From positions 1-29,915 of the forward strand of contig UNSQ01000007.1 in assembly GCA_900556885.1 (NCBI GenBank): a stretch of DNA of 29,915 nt, in the 5' to 3' direction. Position numbers and translations under genes: made by a program. Below the pieces are notes generated by a model that was not told the origin of the DNA, did not search any database, and worked only from the letters and a program-made list of their open reading frames with translations. Shown here one piece after another: positions 6,682-16,034 of this stretch. Within the stretch, counting starts at the first letter, position 1. Each line of letters starts with the position of its first letter. This DNA comes from Candidatus Saccharimonadota bacterium (lineage in GTDB: Bacteria > Patescibacteriota > Saccharimonadia > Saccharimonadales > Saccharimonadaceae).

Positions 6682-8226
6682 CTACAGTGCTCCGAAAATT
6701 GCAATAACTGTAATGCTGATAATAGCAAATACCGCCATAATTGGAGCTGAGCGTTTTAGCCAGTCGCGATATGAAACACCAGCCAAAGCCAATCCACCCA
6801 TCAATGACGCGATAGTTGGAGCCATCATGTTGATCAAGCCAGACGCTGTCGCAAATGCGGCAACCATAACTTCTTTACTTGAGCCAACCAAGTCAGCAAT
6901 TGGCGCAATAACCGGCATAGTTGCTGCCGCCAAACCTGATGATGACGGAACAATAAATGACATTGGCAAGTAGAATAGATACGCCAACACACCAACAACA
7001 CCGCCACCAGCATCTTTCAGAAGAGATTCACCCCAGCTGATGATTGTGTCCTGGATTTCGCCATTAGACATCACCACAGAAACACCTGTTGCCACTGCGA
7101 TAATCAAAGCAACTGGCAAAATGTCTTTCACACCGTCGATAAATGTATCAACTGGGAAAACACCCTCTTTCTTAAATTCTTTGTAGTAAATTGCGGTTAT
7201 GACAATTGTTGAAATTAGGAATAGTGCAGTGATTTCATTGAAATACCAATCACCAAATGCCACACTGTGGACTACACCAAGTACCGCGCCAATGACTGGC
7301 AAACCTGCAGCCCATTCAAACATATCAGCGAAGAATGTGATATTCCAACTTCCCCATGGAATCAAGGAAAGAATCATTAGCACAAACGTAATAGCAAACA
7401 CGGACATAACGACTTTTCGTGGACCAGTGAATTTTGGTACGTTTGTCGTGTCGAGAGCAGCCGTAGCTGGCTTATAGCGAACATCTTCTTTGTACTTGCC
7501 GGCCTTAACTTTTGCGGCGTAACGCATAGTAAAGATAATCGCAGCAATCAAACAAAGTACTAAGATGATAGACATTATTGGAATAACGCTACCCAATTTC
7601 ACGTCTGCGGTTTTTGCTGCAACGCCAGTAGAGAATGGGTTGATTGTCGAGCCGAGCACACCAGTACCAGCACCCAGCACAATCACCATCACACCAGTCA
7701 TGGCATTATAGCCAGCAGCAATCATCATCGGTATGACGAGCGCGTAGAACGCCACGGTTTCTTCTTGCATACCGTAGGTAGTACCACCGATAGCGAAGAA
7801 AATCATCAGAATCGGGATGAGCCACTTTTCCTTGCCCTTCATCTTTCGAAGCAGTGCACCAAGAGAAGCATCAAGCGCACCAGTTTTCATGGTGACGCCT
7901 AAGAATCCACCAAGCACCATCACAAAGACGATGACATCAAGCTTGTCTGACATACCTTTAATAGGTGCAGTGAAGATGTCCCACAAACCTTGCTGGTCGT
8001 GTTTTTTGACCTCTTCCTTTTTACCGTCTTTTTCTTCCGTGACGGTTCGATCTTTGTCGACTACGTGATACGAATTAGCTATACGATCGCCATCTTCGTT
8101 CGTCTTATATAGTCCAGAAGGAACAACCCACGTCAATGCCGCCATAACGATGATCACGACAAACAAAATAGTAAACGCCGACGGTGATCGAAGCTTCTGC
8201 TTTGCTTTTTTAATTTTTTCTACCAT
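6682..8226 (-). CDS. arcD: Arginine/ornithine antiporter, YfcC/DcuC-like type
   Basis: Predicted membrane antiporter that imports arginine and exports ornithine for the deiminase pathway. The 514-residue protein has about 12 transmembrane segments and an N-terminal pattern (a basic stretch, then SAFTILFVVIIVMAALTW) typical of the YfcC branch of the DcuC-type carriers, the type found as ArcD in streptococci. It is not the APC-family ArcD of pseudomonads. A hydrophilic, charged loop lies near residues 45-80, between the first and second membrane segments. Two AAGGAGG boxes (8237-8243 and 8246-8252) precede the ATG; the nearer, 10 bases away, is probably used. Substrate is inferred from family and from position between arcB and arcC. 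Confidence 0.88.
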   Translation of the reverse strand: MVEKIKKAKQKLRSPSAFTILFVVIIVMAALTWVVPSGLYKTNEDGDRIANSYHVVDKDRTVTEEKDGKKEEVKKHDQQGLWDIFTAPIKGMSDKLDVIVFVMVLGGFLGVTMKTGALDASLGALLRKMKGKEKWLIPILMIFFAIGGTTYGMQEETVAFYALVIPMMIAAGYNAMTGVMVIVLGAGTGVLGSTINPFSTGVAAKTADVKLGSVIPIMSIILVLCLIAAIIFTMRYAAKVKAGKYKEDVRYKPATAALDTTNVPKFTGPRKVVMSVFAITFVLMILSLIPWGSWNITFFADMFEWAAGLPVIGAVLGVVHSVAFGDWYFNEITALFLISTIVITAIYYKEFKKEGVFPVDTFIDGVKDILPVALIIAVATGVSVVMSNGEIQDTIISWGESLLKDAGGGVVGVLAYLFYLPMSFIVPSSSGLAAATMPVIAPIADLVGSSKEVMVAAFATASGLINMMAPTIASLMGGLALAGVSYRDWLKRSAPIMAVFAIISITVIAIFGAL

Positions 8227-8265
8227 TGCCTCGGAGCCTCCTTAACCTCCTTATTACGACAACAA

Positions 8266-9255
8266 CTACAATGTCAAAGCCATCACAGCCTTGATTGTAT
8301 GCATACGATTTTCCGCTTGATCAAAAACTATCGAATGTGGCGAGCGGAACACCTCATCCGTCACTTCCATTGAATCTAAACCGAAATCTTCCTGAATCTT
8401 CTTTCCAGTAATCGTTAATGCGTCGTGGAATGCTGGCAAGCAGTGCATAAACTTAACCTCAGGATTTCCTGTCAGGTTAATCATCTGGCGATTAACTTGG
8501 AAATGTCGCAATTGGTTAATGCGTTCAGCAAACTTGTCTTCTTCGCCCATTGAAACCCAAACGTCCGTGTAAATTACATCAGCACCGCGCAAAGCTTCTT
8601 CGAAGTTGTCAGTGATGGTAATACGTGCGTGGCTTGACCTCGCAAAATGATTTGCCTTATCGACCAAAGCCTGATCTGGATGCAATTCACGAGGTGCCAA
8701 AATGCGAAAATCAAGTCCCATAATAGCTGAGCCGATCATCAACGAGTTCGCCATATTGTTGCGACCATCGCCAACAAACACCAGCTTAGTTCCCTTCAAT
8801 TTTCCGACATGTTCTTCAATCGTCATGAAGTCAGCCAAAATCTGCGTTGGGTGGAACTTATCGGTCAATCCATTCCATACTGGAACGCCAGCGTGACGCG
8901 CCAATTCCTCAACGGTCGCGTGATCAAAACCGCGGAACTCAATTCCGTCAAACATTCGGCCCAAAACCTTAGCGGTATCTTCAACCGTCTCTTTCTTACC
9001 CAATTGAATATCATCTTTACCGAGGTATTCTGGCGCAACTCCAAGGTCATTAGCAGCTACCGTAAATGCGCAGCGCGTTCGCGTTGAAGCCTTTTCGAAT
9101 AGCAATGCCACGTTTTTACCCTCATGAATTCGGTGCGGAATGCCGGCATATTTCAATCGACGATATTCACGAGCTGTATCTAACAGCAAGCGAATCTCTT
9201 CAGCGGTATAATCGCTCAAAGTTAATAGCGATCGTCCGTTCAAACTCTGAGCCAT
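8266..9255 (-). CDS. arcB: Ornithine carbamoyltransferase, catabolic by context
   Basis: Splits citrulline with phosphate into ornithine and carbamoyl phosphate, supplying ArcC; the same enzyme family (ArgF) runs the reverse reaction in biosynthesis. The 329-residue protein is full length. It has the carbamoyl-phosphate motif STRT (57-60) inside [14 protein letters not shown] (135-138), [12 protein letters not shown] at the ornithine domain, and the catalytic HCLP loop in MHCLPAF near residue 273. The ATG overlaps the arcA stop as TAATG, so the two are translationally coupled; AGAGGA inside the arcA tail may serve as ribosome site. No other arginine biosynthesis gene is nearby, which supports the catabolic role. 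Confidence 0.96.
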   Translation of the reverse strand: MAQSLNGRSLLTLSDYTAEEIRLLLDTAREYRRLKYAGIPHRIHEGKNVALLFEKASTRTRCAFTVAANDLGVAPEYLGKDDIQLGKKETVEDTAKVLGRMFDGIEFRGFDHATVEELARHAGVPVWNGLTDKFHPTQILADFMTIEEHVGKLKGTKLVFVGDGRNNMANSLMIGSAIMGLDFRILAPRELHPDQALVDKANHFARSSHARITITDNFEEALRGADVIYTDVWVSMGEEDKFAERINQLRHFQVNRQMINLTGNPEVKFMHCLPAFHDALTITGKKIQEDFGLDSMEVTDEVFRSPHSIVFDQAENRMHTIKAVMALTL

Positions 9256-10493
9256 TAGAATACATCCTCTCGTACTAGCGGCATACTCATACAGCGTGGA
9301 CCGCCACGACCGCGTCCAAGCTCAGCACCACTAATTTCAATAACTTCAATACCGTTTTCGCGCAATTTCTGGTTAGTTACGTAGTTGCGATCATAAGTCA
9401 CCACAACACCCGGCGCAATCGCCAAAGTGTTTGAACCGTCATTCCACTGTTCACGAGCAGCAGCAATCGGATCGCCACCGCCACATTCAATCAACGTAAC
9501 ACTTGGCAAGCCTAGCGCAACTCTCAAGACATGCTCCAAATCTGTTTCGTGTGTAATTCGTGGGAATGGCTGACCTTCAACCTTCTCCAAAATGAAACAA
9601 TTCATCCTGCCGCCATGGTCGCGGATTTCTGGATGAATCGTAAACTTATCACGATCAATCATCGTAAACACGGTGTCTAGGTGCATAAAGGCGTGAGATT
9701 TTGGAATTTCCATAGCGATGACTTTCTCGAATTTCGAGCCAGCAAACAATTTGGTTGCCATCTTTTCAATTGCCTCAGCAGTTGTTCGCTCTGAAACACC
9801 AATTGCCATAACCTTATCGCTTAATACTAATTCGTCGCCGCCTTCCATTGAGAATTTCTCTGTGCGGTTGTACCAGACTGGCGCACGATTAGCAAAACGT
9901 GGATGATGGTCGATGATGTAGCGCATAAATAACGATTCACGACGACGAGCCGTCCAGTGCATCTTATTGATTGTCAAACCATTACCAATTGCGGCAGCTG
10001 GGTCGCGTGTAAAGTATAAGTTTGGCATCGGATCGAGATAGAACGGATAACGATTTTTCTCGATCATATTATGAAGTTGCTGATGCTGATCTGGAGGCAA
10101 AGTAATTTCATCCTTGCGAACACCAGCCATAATCTTGCGGATCATAGCGTGAGTTGGTAAGTCCAACAAGAATTGGCGCAATGTTTGAGTAACGCGGCGT
10201 GAATCCTGCTTGGAAGCAGCCAACATTTCATCGACAAATTGTTCGCGCAATTGATCTGTGTTAATTGCCTCAGCGACCAATTGATCCAGATACAAAACTT
10301 CGATTCCACGACTTCTCAATACTTCCGCAAAAGCATCGTGTTCAGCCTGCGCCACTTTCAGATATGGAATATCGTCAAATAAAAGATCGGTCAGATAGTC
10401 TGGCGTCAAATTTTCCAGTTCTTCACCTGGCCGATGCAATAGAACGGTCTTAAGTTTTCCTATTTCAGACGTGATGTGAATTGGTTCGTCCAT
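9255..10493 (-). CDS. arcA: Arginine deiminase, first enzyme of the pathway
   Basis: Hydrolyses arginine to citrulline and ammonia in the cytoplasm. The 412-residue protein shows the family landmarks in order: [30 protein letters not shown] with the catalytic histidine, and the C-terminal nucleophile in [10 protein letters not shown] (C401). A GTG one codon upstream (10496) is possible, but GGGGAGGG (10499-10506) sits five bases before the ATG at 10493 and only two before the GTG, so ATG is preferred. It opens the arcA-arcB-arcD-arcC operon. The upstream 47-base gap is A/T rich, with TATAAA or TAATAT as possible -10 boxes; no clear ArgR or FNR site is seen. The pathway has been reported in host-associated Saccharibacteria. 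Confidence 0.97.
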   Translation of the reverse strand: MDEPIHITSEIGKLKTVLLHRPGEELENLTPDYLTDLLFDDIPYLKVAQAEHDAFAEVLRSRGIEVLYLDQLVAEAINTDQLREQFVDEMLAASKQDSRRVTQTLRQFLLDLPTHAMIRKIMAGVRKDEITLPPDQHQQLHNMIEKNRYPFYLDPMPNLYFTRDPAAAIGNGLTINKMHWTARRRESLFMRYIIDHHPRFANRAPVWYNRTEKFSMEGGDELVLSDKVMAIGVSERTTAEAIEKMATKLFAGSKFEKVIAMEIPKSHAFMHLDTVFTMIDRDKFTIHPEIRDHGGRMNCFILEKVEGQPFPRITHETDLEHVLRVALGLPSVTLIECGGGDPIAAAREQWNDGSNTLAIAPGVVVTYDRNYVTNQKLRENGIEVIEISGAELGRGRGGPRCMSMPLVREDVF

Positions 10494-10540
10494 CACAACC
10501 CTCCCCTGTTTATATTAGTGATATTTTAATTGTAACACGT

Positions 10541-11173
10541 TTATGTTTTTGGGCAAGAGGAGATAATTGCCAAGCTAGCTTCAGTCCTGACCGTGAATTG
10601 TCGATTAACCTTCAGCCATTCATCAGTGGCTTTCGCGGCGCCCGGCAGAGCTTCATTTGCGTAATCATCGACAATAATTATCGCGTCTTCGTTAAACTTA
10701 CTTTCACAAGCCCGAAAAGAATCGACAATTGACTCATAAAAATCGCCGTCAAAAAACGCAAACATAATATTTTCCGGCACGTCATCAGCAGTAAAATCAG
10801 AAAACCAGCCTTTATGAATAATCGGCGACTTCAATCCTGCTTTCTTAAAATTCTGGACAAACGTCTTACGCGGCGCTAATAACTCGCCAGCCTTAAATTG
10901 ATCACCCGCGGCGCTATTATCCTTCTGGGTTTTTTCTGGCAATCCCGCAAACGAATCGTAAACGTGAAACTCGCCCGTAAAATTATAAGCGTCCAATAGT
11001 CGGCGAATAAACAAACTAGTCGTGCCGACATAACAACCAAACTCCACAATATTTCCAGTAGCGCCACGGCGTAAAGTTTTTTCCAACTCTCTTAAAAGCA
11101 CGCCCAGCTCTTTTATATCGACTTGGTCGGAAATGATTGGGTATTTAGTGAGGAGTTGATCTGCGATATTCAT
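10541..11173 (-). CDS. TylF/MycF-like class I methyltransferase
   Basis: Predicted SAM-dependent O-methyltransferase of the macrocin methyltransferase (TylF) type, likely acting on a sugar or surface glycan. The 210-residue protein has a SAM-binding motif I, VEFGCYVG (about residues 43-50), then VYDSFAGLP, the acidic metal-site segment FFDGDFYES and IIIVDDYANEALPG, a pattern typical of this family. It is shorter than TylF itself at the N terminus. TATAAT ends exactly six bases before the ATG and there is no Shine-Dalgarno, so a leaderless mRNA is expected. It precedes arcA on the same strand by 47 bases without an evident terminator; a functional link to arginine use is not suggested. The substrate is unknown. 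Confidence 0.8.
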   Translation of the reverse strand: MNIADQLLTKYPIISDQVDIKELGVLLRELEKTLRRGATGNIVEFGCYVGTTSLFIRRLLDAYNFTGEFHVYDSFAGLPEKTQKDNSAAGDQFKAGELLAPRKTFVQNFKKAGLKSPIIHKGWFSDFTADDVPENIMFAFFDGDFYESIVDSFRACESKFNEDAIIIVDDYANEALPGAAKATDEWLKVNRQFTVRTEASLAIISSCPKT

Positions 11174-11179
11174 GACTTA

Positions 11180-11185
11180 ATTATA
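11180..11185 (-). promoter_or_regulatory. -10 element of the TylF-like gene (leaderless type)
   Basis: Perfect TATAAT on the minus strand six bases before the ATG at 11173; TTGTTG lies 17 bases upstream (11203-11208) as a partial -35. Predicted +1 is the A of the start codon. Confidence 0.65.
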
Positions 11186-11271
11186 AATAGTTCGCCAAAT
11201 ATCAACAAATTTATTAACGACGCAGCTCTATATATTTACGGTTTTATGAAGTAAACTATCAATTAGCACCT

Positions 11272-12012
11272 ATGAATAATCACGATATTATCAAAACATT
11301 TTTACCGAAACAACTGGATATAAGACAGTTAAGTTCGCTTCAATCCACCTTGCGAAAATCAAACATAATTGTATACGGCGAAATTCACGGCATTAAAGAA
11401 AATGCCGACGTCATCTATACTCTGATTAAGAAACTTGACGTAAAGAGATTAGCTATTGAAGCCAGCCCCACTGTATCCAACTTCATCAATTCAGTAAAGA
11501 CCGGCTCTTGCGATTTTTCCTTAGTTGATGAAGACCTTTTTGACTTAAGCGTTCTATCTCTTGAGATGATAAAAACGATAGCAATTCTTCTGCAGCAAAA
11601 TCAACTTAAAGAGCTCGTTTTTATTGATACATTTTTTGACAATTTAGATGAGGACGCCGTCATATCACCAAGCCCTCAAGCGCGAGAAGAGGAGCTAGCT
11701 AAAAATATCCTTAAAATTGACGATTCCCTATTAACCTTATGTATTATGGGACAATGGCATACGCAGCCCAAAGTTGTTACAGATGGCGAAACACGGCATG
11801 AATCAGCGTTATATCGCTTAAGAAAAGTAAAGCCAAACGTGCCGTTTATTCACAATGTCTACAGACAAGGACAATTATTTAATGATGGAAAAATAATTGA
11901 ACTTCCGAAAAACCCATCAATTCCACCTTATTATGAAATTGTCCAGAAAACTGATATTGATTTCGATTTGCACACGCCAGAAGCGACAAAAATATCACTG
12001 TATAAAAAGTAA
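11272..12012 (+). CDS. ChaN/TIKI/EreA-fold protein, putative hydrolase
   Basis: Predicted member of the superfamily that joins ChaN, TraB/PrgY, TIKI proteases and erythromycin esterase. In this 246-residue protein the shared signature is visible: YGEIHG (GEIHG at 36-40) after the first strand, LAIEAS with E63 after the second, and IMGQWHT near residue 160. In the family these supply metal-binding or catalytic Glu/His residues. There is no signal peptide or membrane segment, so it is probably cytoplasmic. No Shine-Dalgarno is present; TAAACT at 11252-11257 is a weak -10 candidate that would give a leader of about eight bases. It converges with the ABC exporter, with only seven bases between stops and no terminator. 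Substrate unknown. Confidence 0.65.
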   Translation: MNNHDIIKTFLPKQLDIRQLSSLQSTLRKSNIIVYGEIHGIKENADVIYTLIKKLDVKRLAIEASPTVSNFINSVKTGSCDFSLVDEDLFDLSVLSLEMIKTIAILLQQNQLKELVFIDTFFDNLDEDAVISPSPQAREEELAKNILKIDDSLLTLCIMGQWHTQPKVVTDGETRHESALYRLRKVKPNVPFIHNVYRQGQLFNDGKIIELPKNPSIPPYYEIVQKTDIDFDLHTPEATKISLYKK

Positions 12013-12019
12013 CAGACAG

Positions 12020-14014
12020 CTACTCAGCAAACTGACTATTATAAAGCTCGGCGTAAAATCCATTTTGCTTCAGCAGAGTTTCGTGATTGCCCTGCTCAAT
12101 GATATTCCCGTCCTTAACCACCAAAATCAAATCGGCGTCGCGAATGGTACTCAAACGGTGCGCGATAACAAAACTAGTTTTTCCCTGCATAAGCTTATCC
12201 ATGGCTTTTTGGATAAGGACTTCGGTGCGCGTGTCGACCGAGCTTGTCGCCTCGTCCAAAATCAACATCGGCGCCTTCTCTAACATTGCCCTAGCAATTG
12301 TCAACAGCTGCTTTTCTCCCTGGGAAATATTAGCAGCCTCCTCACCAAGAACCATATCATAGCCACCCGGTAGCGACCGCACAAAATGATCAACATGCGC
12401 TTCTTTGGCGGTTTTTACCATCTCTTCTTCGGTGGCTTTTGGATTGCCATACATCAAATTCTGACGAATCGTGCCATTAAATAGCCACGTATCCTGCAGC
12501 ACCATACCAAACATTTGACGCACATCGCTACGTTTCATTTTACGAATATCCACGCCGTCAATTTTAATCGAACCGCTATTAATCTCATAAAATCGCATTA
12601 GCAAGTTAACCAGTGTCGTTTTACCGGCGCCAGTCGGACCAACAATCGCTACGCGCTGACCTGGCTTAATGTGCGCCGACAAACCTTTGATGATAGTCTG
12701 GTCTGGCTTATATCCAAAGACGACGTTATCGAATTCAACTTCGCCTTTTATGTTGGACAATTTTACCAAGTTATTCGATTCAACCGCTTCTTCTGGCTCG
12801 TCCAAAAACTCAAACACTCGCTCGGCGGCAGCAGCTGTCGATTGCAAAATATTAGCGATATTAGCAACCTGAACCAGTGGCTGATTGAACTGATCGACGT
12901 ATTGAATAAACGCCTGAATATCGCCGATTTTTAGCCAACCATTAATTGCCAGCCAACCGCCCAAAATTGTCATAGCAACGTAGCCAATATTGTTGATAAA
13001 ATTTATAATCGGGTGAATCAAGCCAGAAAAGAACTGAGCCTTCCAAGCGCTCTCCTGAAGCCGATTATTGATCTTAGAAAACTTAGCAATCGATTTTTTC
13101 TGGCCATTAAAGACGCGCATCACTTGATGACCACCATACATTTCTTCAATGTGTCCATTAAGTTCGCCAAGCTGCGTTTGCTGGCGCAAGAATTGTTTTT
13201 GCGAGCTCTTTGTGATCAGCGTAATCACGCCACCCGCCAGCGGAAGCACCAGTAGCGCAACTAGCGACATCTGCCAACTAATCGAAAACATCATCACCAA
13301 AATTCCCAGTACCGTAACCGTTGAAGTTATAATTTGCGACAAACTCTGATTTAGTGTTTGGCTAATAGTATCGACGTCATTAGTTATGCGACTAAGAACT
13401 TCACCGTAAGTTTGCTTATCGAAATAACTCAGCGGCAAGCGATTTATTTTTTCGGACAATTGTTGTCGCATTCTGAAAGTTACGGTTTGCGTCACCTGAG
13501 TCATTATCCACGTTTGAATATAGCGAAAAATTGCACTCAACACATACATTCCGACTAGCAAAATAATTATTCGACAAATAGCGTCAAAATGAAATTCTGG
13601 ACGCCGACTAAGATCTAACTTTTTAATCGATTCGAGCTGGCTGGACGGAATCTGTTTTTCAATCTCCGACTTATTCGGCAATCGGTTCAAAACGTCCGCG
13701 CCAGTAGTTCCCGCTGGCAAAGAAACACTTTTTGGCAATTTGCTAGTGATCGCCTCGTAAGCTTTCATATTGGCATAATCATCAACAATTTGATTCGTCG
13801 CGCCGCCTAAAATCTTCGGGCTGGCAATCGCAAAAATCGTGCTCCCAATTGCAAAAACCAACACCATCAACATTTGCCATCGAAAATCCGACAAATATTT
13901 GATCAGCTTCTTGACCGTTCCCTTGAAATCTTTAGCCTTTTCGCCAGTGCCCATTCCGCCCATCGGGCCGCCCATTCGTACTTGCTGACGTTTTTTCGTG
14001 GTTTGTTTGGACAT
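12020..14014 (-). CDS. ABC exporter half with catalytic Walker B (heterodimer partner B)
   Basis: Type IV ABC exporter subunit, 664 residues: a Gly/Met-rich cytoplasmic N terminus, six-helix membrane domain, then ATPase domain. Walker A is GPTGAGKT, and Walker B is MLILDEATSS with catalytic E588. The ABC signature is degenerate, NISQGEKQ instead of SGGQ (around residue 563). That is the expected pattern for the partner of a heterodimeric multidrug-type exporter (BmrCD, LmrCD, TM287/288), where one ATP site is consensus and one is not. A loop of about 70 polar residues lies between helices 1 and 2, probably outside the cell. The start overlaps the stop of the upstream exporter gene (TAATG) and has AAAGGAG. 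Substrate (drug, peptide or lipid) is unknown. Confidence 0.92.
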   Translation of the reverse strand: MSKQTTKKRQQVRMGGPMGGMGTGEKAKDFKGTVKKLIKYLSDFRWQMLMVLVFAIGSTIFAIASPKILGGATNQIVDDYANMKAYEAITSKLPKSVSLPAGTTGADVLNRLPNKSEIEKQIPSSQLESIKKLDLSRRPEFHFDAICRIIILLVGMYVLSAIFRYIQTWIMTQVTQTVTFRMRQQLSEKINRLPLSYFDKQTYGEVLSRITNDVDTISQTLNQSLSQIITSTVTVLGILVMMFSISWQMSLVALLVLPLAGGVITLITKSSQKQFLRQQTQLGELNGHIEEMYGGHQVMRVFNGQKKSIAKFSKINNRLQESAWKAQFFSGLIHPIINFINNIGYVAMTILGGWLAINGWLKIGDIQAFIQYVDQFNQPLVQVANIANILQSTAAAAERVFEFLDEPEEAVESNNLVKLSNIKGEVEFDNVVFGYKPDQTIIKGLSAHIKPGQRVAIVGPTGAGKTTLVNLLMRFYEINSGSIKIDGVDIRKMKRSDVRQMFGMVLQDTWLFNGTIRQNLMYGNPKATEEEMVKTAKEAHVDHFVRSLPGGYDMVLGEEAANISQGEKQLLTIARAMLEKAPMLILDEATSSVDTRTEVLIQKAMDKLMQGKTSFVIAHRLSTIRDADLILVVKDGNIIEQGNHETLLKQNGFYAELYNSQFAE

Positions 14015-15774
14015 TACGACACTCCTTTCGCAGCAATAGACATTTTCTGCAAATCATCTTCCGAGAGTTGCGAAGCGGCAATTTCTTGATAAACTTCACA
14101 ATCTTTCATCAATTCCTGATGCGTTCCCTGACCAACAATTTTTCCCTCATTAAGCACGATAATCTTATCTGCATTCATAATCGTATTAATTCGCTGACCG
14201 ACAATTAACACAGTTTTATTCTTAGTTTCCTTTGCAAGCACAGCCCGTAACTTCGCGTCCGTCTTAAAATCAAGCGCCGAAAACGAATCGTCAAAAATGT
14301 AAACATTCGGCTCAACCGCAATAGCCCTCGCAATCGACAAACGCTGGCGCTGACCACCAGAAACATTGCTGCCACCCTGAGCGATTTCACTTTTATAGCC
14401 ACTTTTTAACTCGCTAATAAATTCTTCCGCTTGGGCAATTTTGGCCGCTTTTTCAACCAACTTATCACTAGCCTCAGCGTTGCCGTATTTGATATTACTA
14501 GCAACCGTTCCACTAAACAACACGCCTTTTTGCGGCACGTAACCAATTTGACCAGACAAATCTTCCAATTTCAGATTTCTAATATCAACGCCATCAAGCA
14601 AAATCTGCCCCGCCGAAACATCATAGAAACGAGGAATCAAATTAATCAACGTCGACTTTCCCGAGCCAGTACTGCCAATAAACGCCGTTGTCTGACCAGG
14701 TTCGGCTACAAAATTAATATCCGAAAGCACCGGTAAATCCGCGTCAGGATAAGTAAACGTAACGTCCTTAAACTCAATTTTTCCCTTGGCATCTTTTGGT
14801 AATTTTTTCGGCGACTTCGGGTTAGTAATCGACGGCAAAGTGTCTAAAACTTCCCCAACTCGGCGCACCGATACGGCGGCTCGCGGTACCATAATAAACA
14901 CCATTGACAGCAACAAGAACGAGATTATCACCTGCATCGCGTATTCCAAAAACGCCATCATATTACCAATTTGCAAATTGCCACTACTTATCAAATGCGC
15001 GCCAAACCACACAATTGCCACACTCGAAAAGTTCATCACTAAAGTCATAATCGGATCAAGCAACATCATCAAACGGTTCACAAATAAGTTCATCTTATTT
15101 AATTCTGTGTTGGCTTCTTGAAATTTTTTCTGCTCAATCTTCTCGTTATGGAACGCACGAATAACTTTCAGTCCAACCAAATTTTCCCGCGCCACCAAAT
15201 TAAGTTTATCCACCAGAGTCTGCAATTTCTTAAACCTAGGTACGGCAATCGTAAATAATGTAGCGATCACCACGAGTAAAACAAACACCGCCAAAGCGAT
15301 AATCCAGCTTAGATCTGGCGCATTATTCATGGCTTTTTGCAGACCGCCAATTGCCATAATCGGCGCCATTAACGCCAGCCTCAGTAGCATTATTGACGTT
15401 GTTTGAATCTGCTGGATGTCATTCGTTGAGCGCGTAATTAGCGACGCCGTAGAAAACTTATTAAAGTCCGCCAAAGAAAAACTTTCTATTCGTTCAAATA
15501 ATTTCAATCGCAATTTTTGCGCCATTCCCGTAGCAATTCGCGCCGCCAAAAAACCCACGACAATTGAACAAAACCCACCAGCCGCCGTCACCAAAATCAT
15601 CATCAAGCCATTATTCCAAATCGCCGACATATCTTGTTTAATAATGCCGTTATTGACAATTTCCGACATTTTATCTGGCAGCCACAAATTCGCCATCACA
15701 ACGCCATACGTGAATCCAATCAAGATAATAAACAGCAACCAATAGTCTCTAAAAATTCGTAAAATATGTTTCAT
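14014..15774 (-). CDS. ABC exporter half with degenerate Walker B (heterodimer partner A)
   Basis: Type IV ABC exporter subunit of 586 residues with an N-terminal six-helix membrane domain and a C-terminal ATPase. Walker A is GSTGSGKS (from residue 367) and the signature is canonical, NVSGGQRQR. Walker B reads VYIFDDSFSALD: the catalytic glutamate is replaced by D496. With the next gene this makes an asymmetric pair in which this protein's intact signature faces the partner's catalytic Walker site. TAATG overlap with the partner gene supports equal production. The start has AAAGGA at a normal distance and a TGA-TATAAT promoter about 30 bases upstream, so unlike many neighbours this mRNA has a leader. 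Confidence 0.92.
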   Translation of the reverse strand: MKHILRIFRDYWLLFIILIGFTYGVVMANLWLPDKMSEIVNNGIIKQDMSAIWNNGLMMILVTAAGGFCSIVVGFLAARIATGMAQKLRLKLFERIESFSLADFNKFSTASLITRSTNDIQQIQTTSIMLLRLALMAPIMAIGGLQKAMNNAPDLSWIIALAVFVLLVVIATLFTIAVPRFKKLQTLVDKLNLVARENLVGLKVIRAFHNEKIEQKKFQEANTELNKMNLFVNRLMMLLDPIMTLVMNFSSVAIVWFGAHLISSGNLQIGNMMAFLEYAMQVIISFLLLSMVFIMVPRAAVSVRRVGEVLDTLPSITNPKSPKKLPKDAKGKIEFKDVTFTYPDADLPVLSDINFVAEPGQTTAFIGSTGSGKSTLINLIPRFYDVSAGQILLDGVDIRNLKLEDLSGQIGYVPQKGVLFSGTVASNIKYGNAEASDKLVEKAAKIAQAEEFISELKSGYKSEIAQGGSNVSGGQRQRLSIARAIAVEPNVYIFDDSFSALDFKTDAKLRAVLAKETKNKTVLIVGQRINTIMNADKIIVLNEGKIVGQGTHQELMKDCEVYQEIAASQLSEDDLQKMSIAAKGVS

Positions 15775-15806
15775 TTATAGTCCTTTATATCTTAAGTCCA
15801 CCTTAT

Positions 15807-15815
15807 ATTATATCA
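15807..15815 (-). promoter_or_regulatory. Extended -10 promoter of the ABC exporter operon
   Basis: TGA-TATAAT on the minus strand, 32 bases upstream of the ATG at 15774. The predicted leader of about 26 bases carries AAAGGA. Confidence 0.6.
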
Positions 15816-15851
15816 TTTTAGAACTAGTCGATCCCATTTTAATAATTCCAA

Positions 15852-15881
15852 TTGGACAAAAATATCTGTTAGTTTTATACT
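15852..15881 (+). promoter_or_regulatory. Promoter of tRNA-Pro
   Basis: TTGGAC (15852-15857), 18-bp spacer, TATACT (15876-15881). Predicted +1 is near 15888, five bases before the mature tRNA. Confidence 0.65.
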
Positions 15882-15892
15882 GTTTTTAGCGT

Positions 15893-15969
15893 CGGGGTGT
15901 GGCGCAGCTCGGTAGCGCGCACCGTTCGGGACGGTGAGGTCGCTGGTTCAAATCCAGTCACCCCGACCA
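15893..15969 (+). tRNA. tRNA-Pro, anticodon CGG, CCA encoded
   Basis: A full cloverleaf: acceptor stem CGGGGTG/CACCCCG, discriminator A, and genome-encoded CCA (15967-15969). The anticodon stem CACCG/CGGTG encloses TTCGGGA, giving anticodon CGG, which reads CCG. The T loop is GTTCAAAT. Length with CCA is 77. A good promoter precedes it; the NUDIX gene follows 65 bases later on the same strand with no clear terminator between, so read-through is possible. Confidence 0.97.
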
Positions 15970-16034
15970 TGAAATTATCGGGCGTACGTTCAGACTAATT
16001 GGACCTCTGGCTATTAGCAATCAAAGGAGGTTTT

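Noticed and set aside
11897-12283. Plus-strand open frame of 128 codons across the ChaN-like/ABC junction
   Set aside because: It overlaps two well-supported genes in other frames and has no start signals.
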